From positions 59,736-123,735 of the forward strand of contig JANYLQ010000052.1 in NCBI GenBank assembly GCA_025363755.1: a stretch of DNA of 64,000 nucleotides, in the 5' to 3' direction. Positions within the stretch are counted from its first letter, which is position 1. Each line of letters starts with the position of its first letter. The notes below the pieces were generated by a model, which saw only the letters and a program-made list of their open reading frames with translations, made no database searches and was not told the DNA's origin. Shown here piece after piece: positions 15,819 through 25,362 of this stretch. The DNA is from Hyphomicrobiales bacterium (GTDB taxonomy: Bacteria; Pseudomonadota; Alphaproteobacteria; Rhizobiales; Aestuariivirgaceae). Made by a program: the position numbers and the translations under genes.

Positions 15819-16738
15819 CACACTTTCCCAAAGCACGAAAGCAAAATAGCCTTCTGCGCATGAATGCGGTTTTCGGCTTCATCAAACACAACAGAATGTG
15901 GCCCATCCATAATTGCATCAGTCACTTCTTCGTTTCGGTGCGCAGGCAAGCAATGCATAAATAAGGCGTCCTTTTTCGCATGCTTCATCAAAGCTTCATT
16001 CACTTGGTAAGCCCGCAAAAGATTATGGCGATTTTCAACATCCTCATCATGCATCGAAACCCAAGCGTCAGTGATCACGCAGTCAGTGTCTGATACAGCT
16101 TCTTCTGGCGACGTCATTACTGAAACAGCAGCTTTATGTTTGTCTGCCCAATCCAGAAATTCTTTTTGCGGTTTGAGCAAAAGAGGGCAGCCCACTTTCA
16201 ACGAACCACCTAACACGCCAACAGCTTCGATCCATGATGCACAAACATTATTTCCGTCACCCACCCAAGCCACATGCTGCTTGTCGAGATGACCTTTATT
16301 CTCTTCCAGCGTCATCACATCAGTGACTACTTGGCAGGGATGAGTCATATTGGTGAGGCCATTGATAACCGGGATCGTCGCGGCTGACGCAAACTCGTCT
16401 AACGTCTCGCGCTTCTTGGAACGGATCATCACAGCATCGACATAGCGCGACAATACCCGCGCCGTATCAGCCACCGTCTCGCCGCGGCCTAATTGCATTT
16501 CACCGCCTGATGATGTGAATACCTCGCCGCCCAATTGGCGAATGCCCACTTCAAATGAAAAGCGCGTGCGTGTTGAGGGTCGCTCAAAAACCAAAGCAAC
16601 AATCTTACCCTTGAGCGGCAGATCAGAATCGCGTTCACCCTTGGCCAAACCAGAGCGTGAGTTTTTACGCTTCACAGCAGAATCCAAAATACCCCGCAAT
16701 TGCGCCTTGCTAAAATCTTTAATCTCTAAAAAATGCAT
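15818..16738 (-). CDS. argF: Ornithine carbamoyltransferase
   Basis: Forms citrulline from ornithine and carbamoyl phosphate in arginine synthesis. 306 residues from MHFLEIKDF. Carbamoyl-phosphate motif RPSTRTRFSFEV near residue 54, HPCQ near 132, ornithine-loop sequences SMHDE (SMG-like position) and MHCLPAHR near 265. The start at 16738 is four bases after argD, with homologues beginning at the same residue. It is the second gene of argD-argF-hslO. Confidence 0.97.
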   Translation of the reverse strand: MHFLEIKDFSKAQLRGILDSAVKRKNSRSGLAKGERDSDLPLKGKIVALVFERPSTRTRFSFEVGIRQLGGEVFTSSGGEMQLGRGETVADTARVLSRYVDAVMIRSKKRETLDEFASAATIPVINGLTNMTHPCQVVTDVMTLEENKGHLDKQHVAWVGDGNNVCASWIEAVGVLGGSLKVGCPLLLKPQKEFLDWADKHKAAVSVMTSPEEAVSDTDCVITDAWVSMHDEDVENRHNLLRAYQVNEALMKHAKKDALFMHCLPAHRNEEVTDAIMDGPHSVVFDEAENRIHAQKAILLSCFGKV

Positions 16739-16742
16739 GTTC

Positions 16743-17924
16743 TCAATTCGCTTTTTCAAGCGCCACACAAGCGCGCTCGAGTTTGTTGACGGCTTCGGTC
16801 ACATCAGCATCAGTCACGATAAGTGGCGGCAATAAGCGCACCACATTATCGCCAGCGCCAATGATCAAGAGCTTTTCATCTAAAGCCGCCTTCTGCAAAG
16901 CAATGTTGGCCACTTTGCATTTAATACCCATCATCAAACCAGAACCGCGAATATCTTCAATGATGGTTGGGTGCTGATCCTTCAAACGTTCAAGCTTTTG
17001 CTTGAGATTGATTGATTGGCGCAAAACATTATCGAGAAAGCCGTCGCCCAAAACCACATCCAGCACTGCGTTGCCAACGGCAGTGGCCAATGGGTTGCCA
17101 CCAAATGTGGAACCATGCGTGCCTGCGACCATGCCTTTAGCGGCGTTTTCAGTGGCGAGCACCGCGCCCAAAGGAAAGCCGCCACCAATGCCCTTGGCCA
17201 CGGCCATAATATCAGGCGTAATGCCTGCCCATTCATGGGCAAACAGTTTTCCTGTGCGGCCAATGCCACATTGAATTTCGTCAAACATCAGCAATATGCC
17301 ATGTTTGTCGCAAAGCGCGCGAAGCCCCCGCAAACATTGATGCGGCACTGGCCTGATGCCGCCTTCGCCTTGCACAGGTTCAATATAAATTGCCGCCGTG
17401 TTTGGGCCAATGGCCGTTTCCAATGCTTGGTGATCACCAAAGGGTAATTGCACAAAGCCAGCGGCCTTAGGCCCAAAGCCTTCCAGATATTTTTCTTGGC
17501 CGCCAGCCGCCAAAGCCGCCAGCGTGCGCCCATGGAATGCGCCCTCAAACGTGATGATCTCAACCCGCTCTGGCGCACCATTTACATAGTGAAACTTCCG
17601 CGCCATCTTGATGGCAAGCTCGGTGGCCTCTGTGCCTGAGTTGCAAAAGAATACTGTGTCAGCAAAGGAATGCGCAATCAAACGCTCGGCAAGCTTGGTC
17701 TGGCCAGGCATCTGATAAATATTAGACGTATGCCAAATTTTAGCAGCCTGCTCAGAGAGCGCCTGAACCAGATGCGGATGCGCATGGCCGCAAGAATTCA
17801 CCGCAACACCAGCACCAAAATCGAGATACTCAATGCCATCCGCAGTATAGGCGCGCGCGCCAACACCGCGTTCAAACGAAACCGCAGCGCGATTATACGT
17901 CGGAAGCACAGGTGCAATGGTCAT
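16743..17924 (-). CDS. argD: Acetylornithine aminotransferase
   Basis: PLP enzyme converting N-acetylglutamate semialdehyde to acetylornithine, and often also acting in lysine synthesis. 393 residues. [19 protein letters not shown] near residue 95, [39 protein letters not shown] and the PLP lysine in [15 protein letters not shown] identify the class III omega-transaminase fold. Ribosome site GGGGAG. An intrinsic-terminator hairpin lies between its predicted promoter and its ribosome site, suggesting attenuation. Confidence 0.96.
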   Translation of the reverse strand: MTIAPVLPTYNRAAVSFERGVGARAYTADGIEYLDFGAGVAVNSCGHAHPHLVQALSEQAAKIWHTSNIYQMPGQTKLAERLIAHSFADTVFFCNSGTEATELAIKMARKFHYVNGAPERVEIITFEGAFHGRTLAALAAGGQEKYLEGFGPKAAGFVQLPFGDHQALETAIGPNTAAIYIEPVQGEGGIRPVPHQCLRGLRALCDKHGILLMFDEIQCGIGRTGKLFAHEWAGITPDIMAVAKGIGGGFPLGAVLATENAAKGMVAGTHGSTFGGNPLATAVGNAVLDVVLGDGFLDNVLRQSINLKQKLERLKDQHPTIIEDIRGSGLMMGIKCKVANIALQKAALDEKLLIIGAGDNVVRLLPPLIVTDADVTEAVNKLERACVALEKAN

Positions 17925-17941
17925 GGCATCTCCCCAAAACT

Positions 17942-17967
17942 AAAAAGCGCCGATGGAACATCGGCGC
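17942..17967 (-). terminator. Hairpin with T-run in the argD leader (possible attenuator)
   Basis: On the minus strand GCGCCGAT, a five-base loop, ATCGGCGC, then TTTTT. The hairpin ends about 18 bases before the argD start. A sigma-70-type promoter upstream (-35 TTGACC, complement of 18007-18012; 17-bp spacer; -10 TATATG, complement of 17984-17989) would make transcripts that meet this terminator within about 40 nt. Confidence 0.7.
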
Positions 17968-17983
17968 GTTGGATAATGCTGGT

Positions 17984-18012
17984 CATATAATCGACAGAAA
18001 AGCCAAGGTCAA
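17984..18012 (-). promoter_or_regulatory. Predicted sigma-70 promoter for argD-argF-hslO
   Basis: TTGACC, 17-base spacer, TATATG on the minus strand. It places the start of transcription about 50-55 bases before the argD ATG, just ahead of the leader hairpin. Confidence 0.5.
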
Positions 18013-18031
18013 TCAAGCTCTGTCAACACCT

Positions 18032-18261
18032 GAGTCAAAACAGCGCATGGACTGTCCACAGAAACGAGTCTTAAGTCATTGTTAACCATAGGGCAGACTG
18101 CAGAAGTTGGGGAAAACATGGGTAATAATGCGTTGATTCCTTGTTTTCACGCCACTGCCCATAGTAGTGAGTAGGCAACAAGCTACGAGATGTAGCGGTT
18201 TTCAGTAAAGCGTTGGGGCAAAAACGCAGAGTTTCATGACTCTGTGAAGCATAAAGGATTC
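18032..18261. promoter_or_regulatory. CtrA box and five GANTC methylation sites upstream of gcrA
   Basis: TTAA-GTCATTG-TTAAC at 18071-18086 is a full CtrA box. Five GANTC sites start at 18032, 18066, 18135, 18238 and 18257, where about one is expected by chance in this length. GANTC is the CcrM methylation target that GcrA reads. The layout fits cell-cycle control of gcrA itself, as known in Caulobacter, where CtrA represses gcrA. It is inferred from motifs. Confidence 0.65.
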
Positions 18262-18268
18262 AAAAAAT

Positions 18269-18811
18269 ATGACAGATCTGGCAATGCCAAACGATAAAGC
18301 GCCATGGACTGAAGAGCGCGTCGAAACCTTGAAAAAACTTTGGGCTGATGGCTTGAGCGCCAGCCAAATCGCAGGCCGTCTTGCTGGCGGCGTCACGCGC
18401 AATGCTGTCATCGGCAAAGTGCACCGCTTGAACTTGTCGGGCAGGGCTACACCTGTGCGTAACGCTCAGCCGCGCACCGCGCGCAAGACACCGCGCGAGC
18501 CATCGGCACCCGGTCGTTCGCCTTCAATGCCAACAGCTGGTGCAAATGCACTAAAGCCTTTCCAGCAATTGGCTCCGCGCCCTATGCCATTGCCAGAGCC
18601 AAAGCCATTGCGTTTGGTTGATAGTGCCAAGGATGGCCGCATCACGATTTTGCATCTCTCCGACAAAACCTGCAAATGGCCAATTGGTGATCCGAACAAT
18701 GAAGAGTTCTGCTTCTGCGGACACGGCCCTCGTGCCGGTTCGCCTTATTGCGAATACCATGCGCGCATGGCCTACCAGCCACCCCAAAGCCGCATTCGCC
18801 GCACAGCCTAA
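18269..18811 (+). CDS. gcrA: GcrA cell cycle regulator
   Basis: Sigma-70 co-activator that recognises GANTC-methylated promoters and controls S-phase genes in alphaproteobacteria. The N-terminal DNA-binding domain reads WTEERVETLKKLWADGLSASQIAGRL, then GVTRNAVIGKVHRLNLSGRA (about residues 13-61). A proline-rich linker follows. The C-terminal domain has TCKWPIGDP and FCFCGHGPRAGSPYCEYHARMAY, the cysteine-rich sigma-interaction region. 180 residues, normal length. The promoter region carries a CtrA box and clustered GANTC sites. Confidence 0.97.
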   Translation: MTDLAMPNDKAPWTEERVETLKKLWADGLSASQIAGRLAGGVTRNAVIGKVHRLNLSGRATPVRNAQPRTARKTPREPSAPGRSPSMPTAGANALKPFQQLAPRPMPLPEPKPLRLVDSAKDGRITILHLSDKTCKWPIGDPNNEEFCFCGHGPRAGSPYCEYHARMAYQPPQSRIRRTA

Positions 18812-18826
18812 CCACAGGAGCATGCC

Positions 18827-19756
18827 ATGGATATCGATCCCGGCATGCTTTCTTTCTACCAAGAGCTGCTCGCTAAAACGCCGTTAGGCTCTGACCAGTG
18901 GCCGCTTGATCGACAGCGCGCGGCATGGAACGATCTGTGCAAACAATTTCGTGCGCCCAGACCAGAAAATCTAATTGTTTCTGATCTTGAAACTGACGGC
19001 GTGAAGTTTCGCCTTTTTACTCCGAAAACCAAAACCCCAAAACCGGGGGTTCTCTATTTCCATGGTGGCGGTTGGGTTTTGGGCGGGCCTGAAACTCATG
19101 ATGATATGTGCGCTGAAATGGCGGCAGGGGCAGATTGTGCCGTGGCCTTGGTGGATTATCGCTTGGCGCCTGAACACAGGCATCCTGCACAATTGGAAGA
19201 TTCATTGAAAGTGTGGCGCTGGATGCGTGATCAGGGCGCTGCACACCATATCGACGAGCGAAATATCTTAGCCGCCGGTGATAGTGCAGGCGGGCAAATG
19301 TCGGTGGCGTTGGCGCTCACTCTAAAAGAGCAAGGCTTCCCGCAACTTAAAGGCCTCGTATTGATTTATCCCGTCTTGGGCAACGACATTAACACGCCGT
19401 CTTATCTCCGCAATGCTCACGCGCCATGTTTGACACGCGATGAAATGAAATTCTATCTCGATTCATTTCTGGGGCCGCAGCCCGGTAGCAATTGGGATGA
19501 TGAAAAAGCTGTGCCCAATTTGGCCAAAGATATATTGGGTTTACCACCCACATTCATATCGGTTGCGGCCCATGATCCACTCTACGATGACGGAATAATC
19601 TTTGCTGCAAAACTCAAAGCCGTAGGCATTCCTTGCGAATTGTGCGAAGAACCTGAACTCGCCCATTCCTATATGCGCGCTCGTAATGTGTCTGACCCTG
19701 CGAAAAAGGGCTTTGACGCCATAGTCAAAGCCCTTCGCTCACTGTCGCACTTATAG
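18827..19756 (+). CDS. Alpha/beta hydrolase, hormone-sensitive-lipase-type esterase
   Basis: 309-residue cytoplasmic esterase. YFHGGGWVLGG near residue 80 is the HGGG oxyanion motif; DYRLAPEHRHPAQLED follows; GDSAGGQMSVALAL near 154 holds the nucleophile serine; the acid is in HDPLYDDG near 254 and the His in LAHSYMRA near 285. It probably hydrolyses short acyl esters. It starts 15 bases after gcrA with an AGGAG site, so co-transcription is likely, and converges on the L,D-transpeptidase gene with a 3-bp gap. Confidence 0.9.
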   Translation: MDIDPGMLSFYQELLAKTPLGSDQWPLDRQRAAWNDLCKQFRAPRPENLIVSDLETDGVKFRLFTPKTKTPKPGVLYFHGGGWVLGGPETHDDMCAEMAAGADCAVALVDYRLAPEHRHPAQLEDSLKVWRWMRDQGAAHHIDERNILAAGDSAGGQMSVALALTLKEQGFPQLKGLVLIYPVLGNDINTPSYLRNAHAPCLTRDEMKFYLDSFLGPQPGSNWDDEKAVPNLAKDILGLPPTFISVAAHDPLYDDGIIFAAKLKAVGIPCELCEEPELAHSYMRARNVSDPAKKGFDAIVKALRSLSHL

Positions 19757-19759
19757 TTC

Positions 19760-20347
19760 TTATAACACTGTAACCTCTGCGCCAACTTTCACGAATTGAT
19801 AAAGTTCGCTCACATCATCGTTTAACATGCGGATGCAGCCTGACGAGGCGGACTTGCCGATGGATGATGGTTCGTTGGTGCCATGGATACGGTAAATCGT
19901 GGAGCCGAGATAGATGGCGCGGGCACCCAGCGGGTTCTTTGGGCCGCCTGCCATGAAGCTTGGCAGCTCTGGGCGGCGGGCTTGCATTTCAACGGGTGGA
20001 CGCCAATCTGGCCATTGGGTTTTGGCCGAAACCTTATTTGTGCCCTGCCATTCAAAACCAGGCTTTGCGCTGGCCACGCGGTACATCACAGCGCGGTCCA
20101 TGCCCAATACGTAATAAAGGTGATTGGTGTTGGTATCGACGATGATTGAACCTGGTTTTTTGTCCGAGGCATAAGAAACCACTTTGCCGCGCTTGAAGCT
20201 TGGCTGGGTTTGGTCTTGGGCAGGAGCGCTGTAAGACGCTGGCACGATGACTACGCCTTGGAAGGGCTTCTTTTCAGCAGCTTGGGCTGAAACAGCCATC
20301 AAGCTGGTGAAAACTGCGGCGGCGGCGATTTTGAAGATCTTGTTCAT
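19760..20347 (-). CDS. L,D-transpeptidase, YkuD domain, periplasmic
   Basis: Cross-links peptidoglycan or attaches proteins to it through the catalytic cysteine. 195 residues from MNKIFKIAAAAVFTSLMAV, a Sec signal peptide cleaved after SAQA. The catalytic motif is IHGTNEPSSIGKSASSGCIRM near residues 150-172 (H...S-x-G-C-R). SIIVDTNTNHLYYVLGMDRA marks the domain start. The start at 20347 was chosen for its signal peptide and GAGGGAA ribosome site; an in-frame extension upstream is basic and unlike a leader. Confidence 0.92.
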   Translation of the reverse strand: MNKIFKIAAAAVFTSLMAVSAQAAEKKPFQGVVIVPASYSAPAQDQTQPSFKRGKVVSYASDKKPGSIIVDTNTNHLYYVLGMDRAVMYRVASAKPGFEWQGTNKVSAKTQWPDWRPPVEMQARRPELPSFMAGGPKNPLGARAIYLGSTIYRIHGTNEPSSIGKSASSGCIRMLNDDVSELYQFVKVGAEVTVL

Positions 20348-20602
20348 TTTGATGTTCCCTCTCTTAAAAGCATTTGATGTTGCCTTTTTAGGAGAACCCC
20401 TCTGAACCAAGCCTGAGGGAGGCGTTTATCTGGCGTTCAGGAATGGGTAACTTTATTTATTTCCTGTAATAGCTTTTAAAGCTTATAATTTGAGGCTGGC
20501 GTGGGTTTCTAAGCCGGAGAGCTAGGGTGATAACCTAAACTAGGAAAACGCTTCTGGGAGAAGTTTTGAGCCACAGAATAGATTTCAACTATAGGATGTA
20601 GT

Positions 20603-21550
20603 TCAGTATCCGTTCAACCGGTCGACGAGGTTCACCAATGTTTCGCCACGCTCAAATCGCTCAATCTGAGCATAGACATATCGACAAATCGTTTCTGGAT
20701 CAGAATCCGCAGCCATATGCGGCGTCAGCGTGACGCGCGGGTGCGACCACAGCCTGCTTGTCACCGGCAAAGGTTCCTTACGAAATACATCCAAAGTGGC
20801 GGCGTAAAGTTCACCAGAATCCAGACACGCCAGAATATCATCCTCAACTTGCGCCCGCCCGCGCCCGGCATTGATCAGGATAGGCGCACCAAATGGCCCA
20901 CGCCGCGATAGTTTTTTGATTAAGGCACGGTTGATAATCCCGTCCGTATCCGCCGTGGCCGGAAGCAGCGAAACCAGAATATCAGTCTCACCTAAAAATG
21001 CATCGAACTCTGAAGCGCCAGCGAAGCTTTTCACACCTTCAATATGTTTCAAACTACGGCTCCAACCTACTACATTGAAACCCATCATCAAAAGTTTTCG
21101 CGCTGCATCGGCCCCCAGAACCCCAAGCCCCATAATCCCAACTGTTATGGCGCAAGCGGCGTGCTGCGGAAAAGGATCCCAGATTTTGTTATGTTGGTTC
21201 TCATCAATGCGGCGCTGTTGGCGGTGGTGCATCAAGACATGCTGCACGATGTATTCGCTCATACGATTGGTCAGATCATCATCATTCACCCGCACAATGG
21301 GAATGCTGAGTGGCAAAGTGGGATCACCCAATATTGCATCAACACCTGCACCCAAAGAAAAAATGACTTTGAGATTGGGAAAGCGCTTCAACTCATCAGG
21401 TGGCGGCAACCATGCTGCGGCATAGGTAATGTCTTCAACTTTGCCCACAGCAGGCCAAACACGAATATCAAGTTTTGGCGCAACCCTTTGCAAAGCTTTG
21501 CCCCAAGGTTCTGCATCCCAAGTTGGGGTGACAAATAAAAATACACTCAT
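20603..21550 (-). CDS. D-2-hydroxyacid dehydrogenase, GhrA-like glyoxylate/hydroxypyruvate reductase
   Basis: 315-residue NAD(P)-dependent reductase. Rossmann motif GIMGLGVLGADAARKL near residue 137, catalytic Arg in INAGRGRAQVEDD near 227, Glu in LDVFRKEPLP and His in LTPHMAADS near 280. N-terminal residues FSLGAGVDAIL match the GhrA subfamily. The start overlaps the yejF stop by ATGA, so it is the last gene of the yejABEF operon, an unexpected partner for a peptide importer. The 255 bp downstream, up to the transpeptidase gene, contain no gene and only a weak CTTCT/AGAAG hairpin. Confidence 0.87.
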   Translation of the reverse strand: MSVFLFVTPTWDAEPWGKALQRVAPKLDIRVWPAVGKVEDITYAAAWLPPPDELKRFPNLKVIFSLGAGVDAILGDPTLPLSIPIVRVNDDDLTNRMSEYIVQHVLMHHRQQRRIDENQHNKIWDPFPQHAACAITVGIMGLGVLGADAARKLLMMGFNVVGWSRSLKHIEGVKSFAGASEFDAFLGETDILVSLLPATADTDGIINRALIKKLSRRGPFGAPILINAGRGRAQVEDDILACLDSGELYAATLDVFRKEPLPVTSRLWSHPRVTLTPHMAADSDPETICRYVYAQIERFERGETLVNLVDRLNGY

Positions 21551-23172
21551 TGCCGAACAACTCCGTCAACAGCTTTCAAATTCAAAGCGGCTGCCAACAA
21601 TGCTTTGGTGTAAGGCTCTTGCGGATTGTTGAAAATATCTTGCGTCACACCGCGTTCGACCACCACACCATCGCGCATCACAATCACCTCATTGGCTAAT
21701 GCGCGCACCACTTTCAGATCATGACTGATAAACAGATAACTCAAGTTATGCTTAACTTGCAAAGCCCGCAGCAGATCGACGACTTGCGCCTGCACAGACA
21801 TATCAAGCGCTGACGTGGGTTCATCAAGCATGATAAATTTTGGTTCAAGTGCAAGTGCACGCGCAATCGCAATACGCTGGCGTTGACCACCAGAGAATTC
21901 ATGCGGGAAACGGTCCATATTTGCTGCATCAAGCCCCACCTCAGTTAAAGCCTGTGCCACGCGTTCGCGCCGCACTTTTGCGTTGAGTTCAGGCTTTTGA
22001 ATAATCAAACCCTCTTCAACAATTTGCAAAACCGAAAGACGAGGCGAAAGTGATCCAAAAGGATCTTGAAACACCACCTGCATGTCCTTGCGCAAAGGTC
22101 GCATCGCGCCAGATTTCAAACCGTCAATGCGTTTGCCTTCGAAAAGGATTTCACCTTGCGATGAAATCAACCGCATAATAGCAAGGCCAGTCGTGGTTTT
22201 GCCCGAGCCTGACTCGCCCACAATGCCAAGCGTCTGGCCAGCCCGCAGCGTAAGATCAAGACCGTCGACGGCTTTGACATGGCCCACAGTCTTGCGGAAG
22301 AAACCTTGCTTGATAGGAAACCACACTTTCAAGCTTTTAGTTTCGACAATTTTATCGGCGTTCAAATCAGCTTTCGGCGGCTGGCCCTTAGGTTCAGCAG
22401 CAAGCAGCATTTTTGTATATTCATGTTGCGGATTGGCGAAAACGAATTTGGCCTCGCCTGTCTCAACAATCTTGCCCTTCTGCATCACGCAAACATGATC
22501 AGCCATATTGCGCACGATCCCCAAATCATGGGTGATGAGCAGCAGCGCCATACCGAATTCTTTTTGCAAATCCTTCAGCAGTTTTAAAATCTGCGCCTGT
22601 ACGGTTACATCGAGAGCAGTGGTTGGTTCATCAGCGATCAACAGATCAGGTTTGTTCGCCAGGGCCATCGCAATCATCACACGTTGGCGCTGACCACCGG
22701 AAAGCTGATGTGGATAGGTTTGTAAACGTGATGCAGCATCGCGAATGCCTACCTTTTCAAGCAACTCCACAATCTGTCTGCGGGCCGCTTGGCCCTTAAT
22801 GCCTTGGTGAATTTCCAGAATTTCACCAATTTGCTTTTCAATATTGTGGAGCGGGTTAAGCGATGTCATCGGCTCTTGAAAAATTATCGTCACATTGCGG
22901 CCGCGCACTTGGCGTAAGTCAGCTTCATTGGCGTCGAGCAAGTCCTGACCTTTGAACAGGATTTGCCCCGAAGGATGCGAAGCTGCAGGGTATTGCAGGA
23001 GTTTAAGAATGCTCAGTGCACTGACGGATTTGCCAGAACCAGATTCGCCCACCAGCGCCAGTGTCTCACCTTTATTCACATGAAATGAAACGTGATCGAC
23101 GGCCAGAAATTCTTTGTCCGACTGCTTAAACGCAACTGACAATTCTTTCACATCAAGAAGCATTTCACTCAT
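21547..23172 (-). CDS. yejF: ABC transporter ATPase with two nucleotide-binding domains, YejF
   Basis: Energises the oligopeptide/microcin C-type importer. 541 residues with duplicated ATPase domains: Walker [13 protein letters not shown] near residue 41 and [12 protein letters not shown] near 314; signatures [12 protein letters not shown] and [12 protein letters not shown]; Walker [13 protein letters not shown] and [12 protein letters not shown]. The fused OppD-OppF layout is that of YejF. Overlaps yejE upstream and ghrA downstream by ATGA. Confidence 0.95.
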   Translation of the reverse strand: MSEMLLDVKELSVAFKQSDKEFLAVDHVSFHVNKGETLALVGESGSGKSVSALSILKLLQYPAASHPSGQILFKGQDLLDANEADLRQVRGRNVTIIFQEPMTSLNPLHNIEKQIGEILEIHQGIKGQAARRQIVELLEKVGIRDAASRLQTYPHQLSGGQRQRVMIAMALANKPDLLIADEPTTALDVTVQAQILKLLKDLQKEFGMALLLITHDLGIVRNMADHVCVMQKGKIVETGEAKFVFANPQHEYTKMLLAAEPKGQPPKADLNADKIVETKSLKVWFPIKQGFFRKTVGHVKAVDGLDLTLRAGQTLGIVGESGSGKTTTGLAIMRLISSQGEILFEGKRIDGLKSGAMRPLRKDMQVVFQDPFGSLSPRLSVLQIVEEGLIIQKPELNAKVRRERVAQALTEVGLDAANMDRFPHEFSGGQRQRIAIARALALEPKFIMLDEPTSALDMSVQAQVVDLLRALQVKHNLSYLFISHDLKVVRALANEVIVMRDGVVVERGVTQDIFNNPQEPYTKALLAAALNLKAVDGVVRQ

Positions 23173-24266
23173 GAAAATGTCTTCCGCGGATCAAGTGCAT
23201 CACGCACCGCTTCGCCCATAAACACCAGAAGTGTGAGCATGGTCGACATCATGAAGAAGATTGTGAATCCCAGCCAAGGTGCTTGCAGATTATCCTTGCC
23301 TTGCTTCACCATCTCACCCAGCGAAGGGGAACCCGGTGGCAGGCCAAAACCCAGATAATCAAGTGACGAAAGTGTGGTCACCGAGCCTGCAATGATGAAG
23401 GGCATGAAGGTGACGGCAGACACCATTGCATTGGGGAGAAGATGCTTGAACATGATCTTCACGTTTGACAGGCCCAACGCCTTGGCAGCACGCACATATT
23501 CAAAATTCCGTGCCCGCAAAAACTCGGCGCGAATGAGGTGCACCAACCCCGTCCAAGAAAACATCATCAAAATGAAGAGAAGCAGCCAGAAGTTAGGAGC
23601 TAAGAAGGCCGATAAGATAATCAACAAATAAAGTGTTGGCATAGACGCCCATATTTCGATGAAGCGCTGCAATAGCAAATCTGTCCAACCACCAAAAAAT
23701 CCTTGAATGGCACCCAGCACAATGCCGATGATCGACGAGAAGAATGTCAAGATCAATCCAAAGGCCACCGAAACCCGGTAGCCATAAATCAACCGCGCAA
23801 TCACGTCGCGCCCGCCATCATCCGTACCCAGCCAATTCATATTGCCAGCAACACACTGGGGGTCTTGGTCTTTCAACGGATATTTCGAACAGGCAACTTC
23901 GCGCGTCAACATGCCAGCAGGTGACGATGGTGCAGACTGCGGGATTTCGGCATTCACCGTGTTATAGGAATAGCGAATCGGCGGCCAAACCATCCAGCCA
24001 TTTGCGTTGATTTCATCGATGTTTGCTGGATCATGATAATTGGTCTTCGCCAAAAACCCTCCGAACTTTGCTTCTGGATAATCAACCAATATTGGATAAA
24101 GCAATTCGCCCTTGTAAGACGCGATGATCGGTTTGTCGTTGGCGATCATCGGCGCAAAGATTGAAATGAAAAACAGCAGAGCAAAAATCCAGAATGACCA
24201 GAAGCCTCGCCTGTTGGCTTTAAACAAGGCCCAGCGCCTTTGATTGAGCGGATTGAGTTTAAACAC
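23169..24266 (-). CDS. yejE: ABC transporter permease YejE
   Basis: 365-residue inner-membrane permease of the OppC type. An N-terminal helix FWSFWIFALLFFISIFAPM is followed by a long periplasmic stretch with NWLGTDDGGRDVIARLIYGYRVS, the hallmark of DppC/OppC permeases. The EAA loop is ALGLSNVKIMFKHLLPNAM near residue 265. The extended N-terminal periplasmic loop distinguishes YejE from ordinary DppC. It lies six bases after yejB. Confidence 0.95.
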   Translation of the reverse strand: MFKLNPLNQRRWALFKANRRGFWSFWIFALLFFISIFAPMIANDKPIIASYKGELLYPILVDYPEAKFGGFLAKTNYHDPANIDEINANGWMVWPPIRYSYNTVNAEIPQSAPSSPAGMLTREVACSKYPLKDQDPQCVAGNMNWLGTDDGGRDVIARLIYGYRVSVAFGLILTFFSSIIGIVLGAIQGFFGGWTDLLLQRFIEIWASMPTLYLLIILSAFLAPNFWLLLFILMMFSWTGLVHLIRAEFLRARNFEYVRAAKALGLSNVKIMFKHLLPNAMVSAVTFMPFIIAGSVTTLSSLDYLGFGLPPGSPSLGEMVKQGKDNLQAPWLGFTIFFMMSTMLTLLVFMGEAVRDALDPRKTFS

Positions 24267-24272
24267 GCGGGG

Positions 24273-25352
24273 TCAAACCTCCCGTGCTTCGAAATCAATA
24301 CGCGGATCAATCCATGTATAAAGTAGATCGCTGATCAACGCCACGACGAGGCCGATCAAAGTGAAGATATAGAGATTAGCAAACACCACGGCATAATCAC
24401 GGTCGAGCACCGACCTATAGGTGAGAAAACCTAGTCCATCGAGAGAGAATACCTGCTCAATCAAAAGAGAGCCTGTGAAAAATGCGTGGAGAAATGCGCC
24501 CGGGAAACCAGAGATCACCAGCAGCATGGCATTGCGAAATACGTGCCCATAAAGGACGCGTGATTCAGTAAGGCCCTTGGCACGCGCCGTGGTGACATAT
24601 TGCTTCTTGATTTCATCGAGGAAGGAATTTTTGGTGAGCAGCGTCATCGTCGCAAAGCTGCCCACACCCATGGCAATCAGTGGCAACACCAAATGCCACG
24701 CATAGTCTTTTATCTTCCCCCACCAGCTCAGATCAGAAAAATTGTCGGACGTAAGCAAGCGCAATGGAAACCAATTATAATAACTGCCACCCGCAAACAC
24801 GATGATCAGGAAAATCGAAAGCACGAATGATGGAATGGCATAGCCAACGCTAACAATCGCCGATGACCACACATCAAACGGCGTGCCATCTTTCACTGCT
24901 TTACGAATACCGAGCGGAATCGACACCAGATAGGATATAATCAACAACCACAGCCCAAGTGAAATTGAAACAGGCAGCTTTTCGGCAATCAAAGATAAAA
25001 CTGACTTAGAGCGGAAATAGCTCTGGCCAAAATCAAACATCGAATATTTCTTGATCATCAATAAAAAGCGCTCAACTGGCGGCTTATCAAAACCAAAATC
25101 TTTTTCCAGCTTCTTGATAATTTCAGGATCAAGCCCCCGCGCACCGCGATAAGAGCTGTTATTTTGTTTATCGCCCAAATTTTCGGTGCCTCCGCCGCTT
25201 AAGCGATCATCAGCACCATTGCCCTCCATCTGCGCAATGATGCGCTCAATGGGGCCACCTGGAACAAATTGCGTCACCGCGAAAGTCAGCAGCATCACCC
25301 CCAGCAAAGTGGGGATCATCAACAGCAATCGTTTGACAATATAGGCGCCCAT
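24273..25352 (-). CDS. yejB: ABC transporter permease YejB
   Basis: 359-residue OppB-type permease starting MGAYIVKRLLLMIPTLLGVMLL, the usual first helix. The long loop after TM1 with GGPIERIIAQM and DRLSGGGTENLG is YejB-like. YFRSKSVLSLIAEKLPVSISLGLW and the EAA loop ARAKGLTESRVLYGHVFRNAM follow. The start at 25352 is preferred; an upstream in-frame ATG would add an arginine-rich stretch read from yejA sequence in another frame. It begins ten bases after yejA. Confidence 0.94.
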   Translation of the reverse strand: MGAYIVKRLLLMIPTLLGVMLLTFAVTQFVPGGPIERIIAQMEGNGADDRLSGGGTENLGDKQNNSSYRGARGLDPEIIKKLEKDFGFDKPPVERFLLMIKKYSMFDFGQSYFRSKSVLSLIAEKLPVSISLGLWLLIISYLVSIPLGIRKAVKDGTPFDVWSSAIVSVGYAIPSFVLSIFLIIVFAGGSYYNWFPLRLLTSDNFSDLSWWGKIKDYAWHLVLPLIAMGVGSFATMTLLTKNSFLDEIKKQYVTTARAKGLTESRVLYGHVFRNAMLLVISGFPGAFLHAFFTGSLLIEQVFSLDGLGFLTYRSVLDRDYAVVFANLYIFTLIGLVVALISDLLYTWIDPRIDFEAREV

Positions 25353-25362
25353 TAATGAGAAA

